Assembly (NCBI RefSeq): GCF_018780105.1
Contig: NZ_JADMKC010000002.1
Location: 1-64,000 of the forward strand
Reading direction: 5' to 3'
Origin: Thiobacillus sp.
GTDB taxonomy: Bacteria; Pseudomonadota; Gammaproteobacteria; Burkholderiales; Thiobacillaceae
DNA length: 64,000 bases
Of this stretch, positions 1-10,803 are shown piece after piece. Position 1 is the first letter of the stretch. Every line of letters starts with the position of its first letter. The notes below the pieces were generated by a model. The model saw nothing but the letters and a program-made list of their open reading frames with translations, did no database searches and was not told the origin of the DNA. Made by a program: the position numbers and the translations under genes.

Positions 1-67
1 CACTCCTTCTGCTTGCGCAGTTTCTAGTGTGTTGCATCCACCGGTTGAATTCGCAAGGCGCCTTTAG

Positions 68-1690
68 CTATTTAGCCGCGCTGCGCTCGACCACCTTGTT
101 GATCCACCATTGCTGTGCAATCGACAGGATGTTGTTGACCACCCAGTAGAGCACCAGGCCGGCCGGGAAGAACACGAACATGACGGTAAACATTACCGGC
201 ATGATCATCATGATCTTGGCCTGCATCGGGTCCATCGGCTGCGGGTTGAGCTTGACCTGCAGCACCGAGGTAATGCCCATGACGATCGGCAGGATATAAA
301 ACGGGTCCGGTGCGGTCAGGTCGGTAATCCAGCCCAACCAGGGCGCGCCGCGCATTTCGACTGCCGCGAGCAGCACCCAGTAAAGGGCAATGAAAACCGG
401 GATCTGGATCAGGATGGGCAGACAGCCGCCGAGCGGATTGATTTTCTCGGTCTTGTACATGTCGGCCATGGCCTGATGCAGCTTGGCGCGATCGTCGCCA
501 TAGGTGTCTTTCAGCTTCTGCAGACGCGGCGTCAGCGTCTTCATTTTGGCCATCGACTTGTAACCGGCTGCCGAGAGCGGATACAAGGCCAGCTTGAGGA
601 ACAGGGTCAGGATGATGATGGCCCAGCCCCAGTTGCCGACGACACGCTCGATTTTATCCAGCGCCCAGAAGATGGGGAAAGCAAGCGGTGTCAGCCAGCC
701 GTAGTCGCGTGCCAGATCCAGTCCAGGCGCGGTTTGTTCGAGCACGGTCTGGGTTTGCGGGCCGGCGTAAAGCGGCACTGTGAATTCCTTCTGCTGGCCC
801 GGCGCGAGCATCCCTTCTGCCAGAATCACCCCGGCCGAATACAGTCCGTCGGATGCGCGTACGTAAAACTCGCGCTTGATGCTGCCCTCGGGCAACCAGG
901 CCGCAACGAAATGGTGCTGCACCATGCCGACCCAGCCGTTGTCAGCAGTTTTTTCGAAATCGGCCTTGCCGTCCGCCATGTCCTTGAAGGCAATTTTCTG
1001 GAATTTCTTGGCGTCGGTGTACACCGCCGCGCCGGTATAGGTCGGCAAAAAGAATTGCGACCCACGCGGCGCTTCGCCGTGGCGGGTGAGCTGGTAATAA
1101 GGCGTGAGGTCGACAAGCTGCGTACCGCCATTGATGACGCGCGTTTTGACGGCGATGTCGTAGCTGCCGCGCTTGAAAATATAGGTTTTCTCTACGCGCA
1201 CGCCGCTGGCTGGGTCGTTCCATACCAGCGGAACCTCCAGGCGGGCAGCGCCTTTGGTCAACCGATAGGTGCCAGGATTGAGCTGGAACACGCTGCGGTG
1301 CGTCGGCATCCCTTTGCCCACCAAGCCGCTTTGCGCCATGTACGGCGTGGTCTGGTTGTCTTCAAACAGGGTGAAAACCTTGTTGCGATCGTCCGTTTCG
1401 CGATAAGGCAGCAATTCCAGCTGGCGCAGGTCGCCGCCGTTGGCGTCGATCACCGCATGCAGCACGTCGGTTTCGACGACGGCGCGCTGTCCCTTGCCAA
1501 AGCCGGCCTGGGCCGGCGCCGCTGCAGGCGCGTTCAATGCCTGGGAAGGCGCGGGGGCCGCATTGTGCGCCGACGCACTGACCGCGCTCGGAGCAACCGG
1601 TGCGGGCGCATTTTTATCCTGCCAGGCTTCCCACAACAACAACAGCGAAAAGGAAAAGACGATAAATAGAATCAGTCGCTGATTATCCAT
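68..1690 (-). CDS. yidC: Membrane protein insertase YidC
   Basis: Inner-membrane insertase that inserts and folds membrane proteins, alone or with SecYEG. The 540-residue product has the Gram-negative YidC layout. An N-terminal signal-anchor helix starts at residue 5 (LILFIVFSFSLLLLW), followed by an Ala/Pro-rich linker. A large periplasmic domain covers about residues 65-330. The conserved C-terminal helices follow, with the cytoplasmic hairpin (GYKSMAKMKTLTPRLQKLK) and the stretch NPLGGCLPILIQIPVFIALY. It ends in a short basic tail. It lies 15 nt downstream of rnpA in the conserved rpmH-rnpA-yidC order. No yidD gene separates rnpA and yidC, which is unusual. Start is the ATG at 1690; the preceding Shine-Dalgarno is poor, which fits coupling to rnpA. 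Confidence 0.97.
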   Translation of the reverse strand: MDNQRLILFIVFSFSLLLLWEAWQDKNAPAPVAPSAVSASAHNAAPAPSQALNAPAAAPAQAGFGKGQRAVVETDVLHAVIDANGGDLRQLELLPYRETDDRNKVFTLFEDNQTTPYMAQSGLVGKGMPTHRSVFQLNPGTYRLTKGAARLEVPLVWNDPASGVRVEKTYIFKRGSYDIAVKTRVINGGTQLVDLTPYYQLTRHGEAPRGSQFFLPTYTGAAVYTDAKKFQKIAFKDMADGKADFEKTADNGWVGMVQHHFVAAWLPEGSIKREFYVRASDGLYSAGVILAEGMLAPGQQKEFTVPLYAGPQTQTVLEQTAPGLDLARDYGWLTPLAFPIFWALDKIERVVGNWGWAIIILTLFLKLALYPLSAAGYKSMAKMKTLTPRLQKLKDTYGDDRAKLHQAMADMYKTEKINPLGGCLPILIQIPVFIALYWVLLAAVEMRGAPWLGWITDLTAPDPFYILPIVMGITSVLQVKLNPQPMDPMQAKIMMIMPVMFTVMFVFFPAGLVLYWVVNNILSIAQQWWINKVVERSAAK

Positions 1691-1705
1691 GGGGCGGAGT
1701 AGGCT

Positions 1706-2125
1706 TTAGGTAGGAAGAGGGTCAGGCGTTGTTTCACCTGCGGGGGCAGGGGCCCATTTTGCCACGGCTCGATGGCCGGCACGTTTAAAGGTGCGCGATA
1801 AATCCCGGGCTTCTTCGCCGGGAACCGGTCTGGCGATCAGGCGCACGACGAAATCGCAGGCTGGCAGTTCAGCCATCACCTGGCGGAAACTCTCGCGCAC
1901 ACAACGTTTGACACGATTGCGGTCAACCGCGCGTGCCAACAGACGTTTGGCAACGATCATGCCCAGACGGGGGTGCCCCACCTGGTTCGGGCGCACCATG
2001 ACCATGACAAAGTCGGTCCGCGCACGCTGATTATCGGCAAAGACCCGATCAAAATCGGCCTTGTTGACCAGCCGTGCGTCATGGAAGCGAATGCTTCCCG
2101 CTTTTTCAGGATGCGTGTCGATCAG
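1706..2125 (-). CDS. rnpA: Ribonuclease P protein component
   Basis: Protein subunit of RNase P, which helps the catalytic RNA trim the 5' leader of pre-tRNAs. Family features are visible: the N-terminal KADFDRVF motif and the basic signature [13 protein letters not shown], plus [10 protein letters not shown]. No ATG, GTG or TTG lies in frame between the rpmH stop and the first conserved residues. The most plausible start is a CTG at 2125, whose last two bases are shared with the rpmH stop (CTGA overlap). That gives a 139-residue product, slightly long for the family, with a Pro/Ala-rich tail. The exact start is uncertain; the reading frame and identity are not. It is probably co-transcribed with rpmH and yidC. 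Confidence 0.9.
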   Translation of the reverse strand: MIDTHPEKAGSIRFHDARLVNKADFDRVFADNQRARTDFVMVMVRPNQVGHPRLGMIVAKRLLARAVDRNRVKRCVRESFRQVMAELPACDFVVRLIARPVPGEEARDLSRTFKRAGHRAVAKWAPAPAGETTPDPLPT

Positions 2126-2256
2126 ACTGCCAGGCGTGCGCGGCCTTTGGCGCGACGGGCGTTGATCACCGCACGGCCGGACTTGGTCTTCATGCGGGCA
2201 CGAAAACCGTGGGTACGCTTGCGGCGGACGGTGGAGGGCTGATAAGTACGTTTCAT
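2122..2256 (-). CDS. rpmH: 50S ribosomal protein L34
   Basis: A 44-residue, strongly basic ribosomal protein of the large subunit. It begins [20 protein letters not shown], the canonical L34 N-terminus, and ends GRARLAV. It is the first gene of the leftward rpmH-rnpA-yidC operon. A sigma70-like promoter lies about 85 bp upstream. A purine-rich GAAAGGATC stretch precedes the ATG. Its TGA stop overlaps the probable CTG start of rnpA. Confidence 0.97.
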   Translation of the reverse strand: MKRTYQPSTVRRKRTHGFRARMKTKSGRAVINARRAKGRARLAV

Positions 2257-2340
2257 GGCAGATCCTTTCAAAAGCTGCGCTGACCGCTTCCCGCTTGCCG
2301 GGCCGGGTCAAACACAAAAAAATATGTTGAAAAACCGCGC

Positions 2341-2370
2341 ATTAGACCTGCCCATGCAGGGGTATGTCAA
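2341..2370 (-). promoter_or_regulatory. Probable sigma70 promoter of rpmH-rnpA-yidC
   Basis: On the minus strand, TTGACA (2370-2365) and TCTAAT (2346-2341) are separated by 18 bp, about 85 bp upstream of rpmH. The -35 element is a perfect consensus match. The spacing is one longer than optimal. Confidence 0.6.
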
Positions 2371-2401
2371 GCGTGCCGGGTGTGGCCCTTCGCCACCGGC
2401 C

Positions 2402-2410
2402 TGTGGATAA
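2402..2410 (-). promoter_or_regulatory. DnaA box upstream of dnaA
   Basis: Perfect TTATCCACA 9-mer on the minus strand (TGTGGATAA on plus) in the rpmH-dnaA intergenic region. Boxes here commonly mediate dnaA autoregulation and may form part of a two-part origin. Confidence 0.8.
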
Positions 2411-2477
2411 CCTCGTCGAAGGAGAGTAAGATTCGGCCTCGAATCCTATGCCGCTATCCGCTCCCCGCCTTTCTACT

Positions 2478-3821
2478 ATGGATTCCTTCTGGGACCTTTG
2501 CCAAGAGCGCTTCCGCGCCAATCTGACCCAGCAGCAATTCAGCACATGGATCAAACCCCTGGTGTTCGATGATGCGAGCGGCGAGGTGCGCATTCTTGCG
2601 CCCAACCACTTCGTGCTGGACTGGGTGCGCGAAAAATTCGCCGAACATATCGAAGTCTGGGCGCAGGAGTTTTACCCGGAGCCGGTTTCCATCACCTACG
2701 CACTCGGCAAAAAACCGGCCGCAAGCCGCCCGCCGACCGCTTCCGCGCAGGTGGAAACGCGCGCGGCGCCTGCCGATCGTCCTGCCGCGCCGGCGCAATC
2801 CGGCATGCGCATCAACCCGGCGTTCAATTTCGATAATTTCGTGTCCGGTCGCGCCAACCAGCTGGCGCGCGCAGCGGCCTTGCAGATTTCCAATAACCCT
2901 GGCGTCGCCTACAACCCCCTGTTTGTTTATGGCGGCGTCGGACTGGGCAAAACCCATCTGTTGCAGGCCATCGGCAACACGGTGCGGCAGGCCAACCCCG
3001 ATGCCCGCATCAGCTACATCCACGCCAACGATTACGTCGACGATGTGGTCAAAGCCTACTTGAACAAACAATTCGACGACCTCAAGCGGCGCTACATGTC
3101 GCTGGATCTGCTGCTGATCGACGATATCCAGTTCCTGGCCAAAAAAGACCGTACCCAGGAAGAGTTCTTTTACGTTTTCAATTCCCTGATCGAAAACAAG
3201 AAGCAGATCGTCATCACCTGCGACACCTTCCCCAAGGAAATCAACGGCCTCGATGATCGTCTGAAATCCCGTTTCGCCTGGGGCCTGACGGTCGCAGTCG
3301 AGCCGCCCGAACTCGAAATGCGCGTGGCCATCCTGCTGGCCAAGGCCCAGTCTGAAAACACCAAGCTCGATGAAACCGTCGCTTTTTTCATCGCCAAACA
3401 GGTGCGCTCCAATGTGCGCGAACTGGAAGGCGCGCTGAAGCGCGTGATCGCTTTTTCCCGCTTCCACGAAAAACCCATCACGCTGGAACTGGTCAAGGAA
3501 GCCTTGCGCGATCTCATCGCCTCGACGTCGCGTATTGTTTCGATCGAAAATATCCAGAAAACCGTCGCCGACTTTTACAAGATCAAGGTCGCCGACATGT
3601 TTTCCAAGAAGCGCACCCGCAATCTGGCGCGACCGCGGCAAATCGCCATGGCCCTGTCCAAAGAGCTCACCAACCAGAGCCTGCCGGAAATCGGCGAATC
3701 GTTTGGCGGACGCGATCACACAACCGTCATTCATGCCTGCCGCAAAGTCGCTGAATTACGGGAAACCGAAGTGGATATCGGGCGGGACTATTTGACCTTG
3801 TTACAGATACTGACAGGCTGA
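2478..3821 (+). CDS. dnaA: Chromosomal replication initiator protein DnaA
   Basis: AAA+ ATPase that binds DnaA boxes and melts oriC. At 447 residues it has all four domains. The N-terminal helicase-loading domain begins [12 protein letters not shown], and a Pro/Ala-rich linker follows at about residues 80-115. The AAA+ domain has Walker [11 protein letters not shown] and Walker [11 protein letters not shown]. The C-terminal helix-turn-helix carries the DnaA signature [15 protein letters not shown]. The ATG at 2478 was chosen over an ATG 30 nt upstream because homologues begin at MxxFW; neither has a strong ribosome site. It is followed by the box-rich region and dnaN. Confidence 0.97.
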   Translation: MDSFWDLCQERFRANLTQQQFSTWIKPLVFDDASGEVRILAPNHFVLDWVREKFAEHIEVWAQEFYPEPVSITYALGKKPAASRPPTASAQVETRAAPADRPAAPAQSGMRINPAFNFDNFVSGRANQLARAAALQISNNPGVAYNPLFVYGGVGLGKTHLLQAIGNTVRQANPDARISYIHANDYVDDVVKAYLNKQFDDLKRRYMSLDLLLIDDIQFLAKKDRTQEEFFYVFNSLIENKKQIVITCDTFPKEINGLDDRLKSRFAWGLTVAVEPPELEMRVAILLAKAQSENTKLDETVAFFIAKQVRSNVRELEGALKRVIAFSRFHEKPITLELVKEALRDLIASTSRIVSIENIQKTVADFYKIKVADMFSKKRTRNLARPRQIAMALSKELTNQSLPEIGESFGGRDHTTVIHACRKVAELRETEVDIGRDYLTLLQILTG

Positions 3822-4000
3822 GGATGAAATGTGGATAAAGCAGCCCCGATCCATCAGGCATCAAATTTATCCACAATGGGGCAAGCCTGCCAAGGTTTTA
3901 CCCACAGTGAATTTTGTATAACAAGTTGTTGTTTTAATTAACCAATAAAGCTTACCCCCAGATTTAGGCTGCCTTTATTATTGTTCTCAGGAATATATAA
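3822..4000 (+). other. Probable oriC region between dnaA and dnaN
   Basis: This 179-bp intergenic segment holds a perfect DnaA box on the minus strand (TGTGGATAA, 3830-3838) and a perfect box on plus (TTATCCACA, 3867-3875). A one-mismatch box (TTACCCACA) is at 3898-3906. From about 3907 the sequence turns strongly AT-rich (for example TTGTTTTAATTAACCAATAA), which suits a DNA unwinding element. The dnaN ribosome site (CAGGA) is at its end. Boxes next to an AT-rich segment between dnaA and dnaN are a common bacterial origin layout; function here is inferred. Confidence 0.75.
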
Positions 4001-7643
<3,643 letters not shown>

Positions 7644-7653
7644 ATTTTAGGAT

Positions 7654-7697
7654 CCCATTGAAATCTAGATTTTTTCCAAATCTTTAGATTTCGTGGG
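7654..7697. repeat. Imperfect inverted repeat after gyrB
   Basis: CCCA (7654-7657) and AAATCTA (7661-7667) pair with TAGATTT (7685-7691) and TGGG (7694-7697). This makes an AT-rich interrupted hairpin between the gyrB stop and its terminator. It may protect the mRNA end or be a decayed element. Confidence 0.45.
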
Positions 7698-7706
7698 ACA
7701 AGATGA

Positions 7707-7733
7707 AAAAGCCAACCCCATCGGTTGGCTTTT
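7707..7733 (+). terminator. Rho-independent terminator of gyrB
   Basis: Stem GCCAACC (7711-7717) and GGTTGGC (7723-7729) with a 5-nt loop, flanked by AAAA and TTTT, so the stem extends and a U-tract follows. Well placed to end the dnaA-dnaN-gyrB transcript; the symmetrical A/T flanks allow weak bidirectional action. Confidence 0.85.
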
Positions 7734-8473
7734 ATTTTTAATAGAAATGTTTAGTCGGATTAAAAACGGACGGTCAGCCTATCCATTACAACCGTCCAGT
7801 TATCGGCCAAAGGCGACATCGGCCTTTCGATTGACCGCGTCCGCTGTCCTCGCAAGACCGGTCGTTGGCTCGCCTTTCGATCCTGAACGACAGTATTCGT
7901 TTCAGCGTCCGGTTCCTGACCCATAGCGATCAGTCAGGCTAAGTTCGTCCAAGTAAGGTGAACGCCGCAACCAGTCCGGATAGATCAGAATCAAACGAGG
8001 AAAGTTGTGTATTCAAAGGTAAGTTAGATATCCCCCAATACGACGAACGCATTTGGCTGGCACTTCGTGAACTCCATGATTAAGGCGTGGCAAAACAAAC
8101 GCAATGTTTCAGTTTTATGAATGACATCATTGGCCGGCTGCAGGCAATCGAATATTGAATAGGTAAGATTGTCCCCAAATTCTGTGGATAACTGTGTTTA
8201 AAACAGCCTTAAATATAAACGACGTATACCGTATATTCTGTTGCCTAAATTGTGGGCGCGACTGTCGGTTTCAACGATAGGAGTTCGGACCAGAACGGAC
8301 ACTGGGAATGCGTCGTGGGGACTGACCCAAGTCCCGTAGACAAACTAAGGCCTCACGCCGACCCCTTTCAAAAGCCTCGGCACTGACATTACCTAGATGG
8401 CTGAGACGGCGGTTTCGATTGTACAAATATCCTTTTGCCATGCTCGACAGTGCTCACAATATTGCAGAGCGTA
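7734..8473. other. 740-bp stretch without a recognisable gene
   Basis: No reading frame here has a recognisable product or good codon usage. Visible features are an interrupted inverted repeat GGACGGT...ACCGTCC near 7768-7797, an isolated DnaA box at 8183-8191, and a GGGACT...AGTCCC hairpin near 8319-8336. Base composition is lower in GC than the neighbouring genes. It reads like eroded intergenic DNA. Confidence 0.5.
8183..8191 (-). promoter_or_regulatory. Isolated DnaA box downstream of gyrB
   Basis: Perfect TTATCCACA on the minus strand (plus strand CTGTGGATAACTG) in a gene-free, AT-richer stretch about 4.3 kb from the dnaA-dnaN boxes. It could be a DnaA titration site or chance. Confidence 0.5.
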
Positions 8474-8884
8474 TTACTGGAATCGATTGATACGTCCGCT
8501 GTCGGGTGGTGTTGAGGGTTTTGGTTTTAGCTGAGCAGGAAGTTCCCGATCGGCATGATCGGGCGGCGCCAAATTAAACTGCGTGATCTGTCGTATTCTG
8601 CTTTGAACTGCATAATCAAGCGGCGCGAATTCGATGCCTACAAAAGATTGTCCGGTGTGCGCAATGGCGCCGTTTACCTGGAATAGTATGTCCTCCTTCA
8701 AACTTAACACCCGCAGCACGCATCGGGTCCCGGGCACCGCATTCCCGACGGACGAGGCGTGGAACAGCGCCCCGTAGATCGAGATATCGATCAGCGTTCC
8801 AGGATAGGTTATCTCAGGGCAAATCATCCGAGCTTTCGAGAGAAAGGGATAGCGGGGGTGAGCGCGGCGTTCAAGGGTGAGCAT
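8474..8884 (-). CDS. PilZ-domain protein
   Basis: A 136-residue protein that looks like a single PilZ domain, the family that binds cyclic di-GMP. The N-terminal RRxxR-type motif is ERRAHPRYPF (residues 5-14). The second motif, usually D/NxSxxG, appears as IDISIYGAL. A variable Pro-rich tail follows about residue 105. There is no signal peptide or membrane segment, so it should be cytoplasmic. It stands alone; its target is unknown. The window codes two GGDEF-EAL proteins that could make or degrade its ligand, but they are not adjacent. Confidence 0.8.
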   Translation of the reverse strand: MLTLERRAHPRYPFLSKARMICPEITYPGTLIDISIYGALFHASSVGNAVPGTRCVLRVLSLKEDILFQVNGAIAHTGQSFVGIEFAPLDYAVQSRIRQITQFNLAPPDHADRELPAQLKPKPSTPPDSGRINRFQ

Positions 8885-9078
8885 GGCGTTCTGCTTTGAA
8901 GAGATGCAGGGGTTGATACTCTACCTTCCCCTCATTGCAGTCTGTTGTCAGTTAGGGTGAGCAACCACTCTACACATCGTGTCAGAGTTGCCTCCATCCG
9001 GGTAATGTCAAATTAGCGCCAAAATTGCAAAACAAGACTTCAAACCGTCACAAAAATGACCAAGGGTTTCGACATCAT

Positions 9079-9288
9079 ATGGGCATGAATTCTCACGATC
9101 ATTCGTACTGTCAAGACTGCGCCTTCTATCGGCCTCAGGAAGAAAACAAGGGATCCTGTCACCGATTCCCCCCAGGTTTTGCTGGCGTCACCTCTCCAAT
9201 AGATGCCCACCACTGGAAATTTCCCCTGGTGCTGTCCCACAGTTGGTGCGGTGAATTTCAAGCGGCAACCATCTCTGGTTTGGAATGA
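9079..9288 (+). CDS. Small cysteine-containing protein, possible metal-binding fold
   Basis: A 69-residue protein whose conserved-looking part is CQDCAFYR...GSCHRFPP...WCGEF. Small bacterial proteins with this CxxC...CxRxPP...WCGE pattern are known but uncharacterised. The four cysteines suggest zinc or Fe-S binding, which is an inference. The reading frame extends upstream to a TTG at 9025. The ATG at 9079 was preferred because an AAGGG stretch lies about 11 nt before it and the residues before it look unconserved. No signal peptide is seen, and the neighbours give no functional clue. Confidence 0.6.
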   Translation: MGMNSHDHSYCQDCAFYRPQEENKGSCHRFPPGFAGVTSPIDAHHWKFPLVLSHSWCGEFQAATISGLE

Positions 9289-9543
9289 CCCATCGGTGCT
9301 TGGCAACTCTACCCGCTTGTATTGATGTTCGCGGTTTCCGCCTCGTTAATGATCAGCAGGGCATTGCACATTCCGAAACGGTGAGATCTTTGCCGGACAT
9401 AGGTGGGAAATCTCGCCAAACGGCAGATTTCTGAATTCCCAACGGTAAGGCGCGATAGCGGCCGCATGTCTCCAAGAGTCATAATCATTTAATAAGCTGG
9501 TGGCGAACCACCTGTTCAAAAAGCATGGATGCGGTAAGACCTA
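9289..9543. other. 255-bp intergenic stretch
   Basis: No gene supported. A short hairpin GGTGG-CGAA-CCACC lies near 9500-9513, about 30 bp before the acetyltransferase gene. Confidence 0.4.
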
Positions 9544-10068
9544 ATGGACTCCCTGAAAGTCTGGAAAGCCCACGACGGTACTGTGCTGACATTGCGTCAG
9601 CTGAATGAACTGGACACCCAAAGGCTGATTGCTTTCGTCAAGGGCCTGTCCGTTTCCGCACGCTACTTCCGTTTCGGACAAGGTGACTATGATCCCGGGC
9701 TGGACGATGCCCTGCTGGTATGCAGGCTTGATCCGGAGCAGGGAGTGCATCTCATCGTTGTGACACCCGTGGACGCTGGAGAGACCGTGGTGGGATCCGC
9801 GCGGTATGTGATCCAGCCAGACCGATCAAGCTGCGAGTTCGCCGTCGTGGTGGCGGACAAATGGAATCACCACGGCATCGGGCATCAACTGATGAATACC
9901 CTGCTCAGTTGCGCAAAAAGCCAGGGCCTGCAAAAAATGTACGGACGCGTCCTGGGAAGTAATCTCGACATGCTCCAGTTCGTCAAGGCATGCGGGTTCG
10001 AGATTTCCGATAGCCCTGAAGGCTCTTGGCTAAAAATTGCCCGCATCGATCTTCAACCACTAACATAA
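9544..10068 (+). CDS. GNAT-family acetyltransferase
   Basis: A 174-residue protein predicted to move an acetyl group from acetyl-CoA to an amine. The GNAT core is visible. The strand SSCEFAVVVADKWNHHGIGHQL contains the acetyl-CoA pyrophosphate-binding loop in the form HHGIGH. It is followed by the helix MNTLLSCAKSQGLQKMYGRV and the motif-B-like segment NLDMLQFVKACGFEI. The sequence resembles the acetyltransferase domain attached to acyl-CoA-synthetase-like domains in Pat/PatZ proteins, here free-standing. The substrate is unknown. It converges on the Lys/Ala-rich protein gene to the right. Confidence 0.8.
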   Translation: MDSLKVWKAHDGTVLTLRQLNELDTQRLIAFVKGLSVSARYFRFGQGDYDPGLDDALLVCRLDPEQGVHLIVVTPVDAGETVVGSARYVIQPDRSSCEFAVVVADKWNHHGIGHQLMNTLLSCAKSQGLQKMYGRVLGSNLDMLQFVKACGFEISDSPEGSWLKIARIDLQPLT

Positions 10069-10100
10069 GCGAGTGGTTGAATTGAAAGAAAGCACGGCGT

Positions 10101-10640
10101 CTATTTAGAACCTTTGGCAGGTCGCCCTGTCTTGATCACATCAAGTCGACGGACAGCTGCAAGCAGCGGGGTATCGCTCAATTTCACCAGATTGGCGACT
10201 GCCGCACGCAGGATTTCGCTTTTTTTCACCGAAATTCCGGCATCCAGGCAACGCTTCTTAAGCACCGCGATCTGTGCGTACTCAAGTTCGGGCATGGTGA
10301 AGCTGTCGCGAACCAGCTTGGCCTTTTTCGCTTTGGCGGTCTTTTCTCCCTTGCTGTTCTTGACTGCAAAAGGTGCAGGCTCATGGACGACTATCTTTGC
10401 CGGAGCCGGTTTCCTGGCTGCAGATCGTGTAACGGGTTTCTTTGCCGGGGATGTGACGGCCTTGGCAACAGTAACTGTCCTTTTTCTGGCGGGCTTCGCG
10501 GCCGCTGGCGCAGCAGGCTTGACTGGCCGTGGCCGCGGGGCTGGCTTGGCTGTTGGCGATAAGGAACGGGCTGCAGCGGCCGGGGTTACGGCGGGAGCCG
10601 CTGATTCAGTTGTGGCGGGCTTGTTGGTGTCATCAATCAT
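10101..10640 (-). CDS. Lys/Ala/Pro-rich protein with ribbon-helix-helix-like C-terminus
   Basis: A 179-residue protein in two parts. Residues 1 to about 105 are low complexity, rich in Ala, Lys and Pro, like histone H1-type bacterial tails. Residues from about 108 (RDSFTMPELEYAQIAVLKKR) look like the strand and first helix of a ribbon-helix-helix domain. The second helix follows (SVKKSEILRAAVANLV). DNA binding is thus inferred. ATG codons occur at 10646 and 10640; an AAGGG lies about 7 nt before the second, so 10640 was chosen. It is divergent from the DUF47-like/PPDK-like operon, with a tandem 9-bp repeat in the shared promoter region. It may regulate that operon. Confidence 0.65.
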   Translation of the reverse strand: MIDDTNKPATTESAAPAVTPAAAARSLSPTAKPAPRPRPVKPAAPAAAKPARKRTVTVAKAVTSPAKKPVTRSAARKPAPAKIVVHEPAPFAVKNSKGEKTAKAKKAKLVRDSFTMPELEYAQIAVLKKRCLDAGISVKKSEILRAAVANLVKLSDTPLLAAVRRLDVIKTGRPAKGSK

Positions 10641-10650
10641 GGTCATTCCC

Positions 10651-10677
10651 TTATTCCGTATAAACAGAATAAACAGT
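10651..10677. promoter_or_regulatory. Tandem repeat and inverted repeat, possible operator
   Basis: Two direct copies of ATAAACAG start at 10660 and 10669 (9-bp period). TTATTC (10651-10656) and GAATAA (10667-10672) form an inverted repeat. All lie 11-37 bp upstream of the ribbon-helix-helix-like gene start. Ribbon-helix-helix proteins often bind short tandem or inverted repeats, so this is a candidate autoregulatory site. Confidence 0.45.
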
Positions 10678-10803
10678 ATATGTAATTAAAGGCGAAATTC
10701 AAGAATGCTGCACTTTGGCGTTTTGATAACGTGCGCGCATGGAATATCGATACGCTCGCACCTGTGTCATAAATATTTAATGAGATAGCCGTATCTTTTT
10801 TAT

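Noticed and set aside
110..1669. Long open frame opposite yidC
   Set aside because: His/Arg/Gln-rich antisense composition with no family resemblance; yidC on the other strand has complete domain conservation.
2454..3734. Open frame opposite dnaA
   Set aside because: Shadow of the DnaA coding strand in GC-rich DNA; no recognisable product.
7693..7926. 77-codon frame after gyrB
   Set aside because: Begins inside the gyrB terminator hairpin, no ribosome site, no family resemblance.
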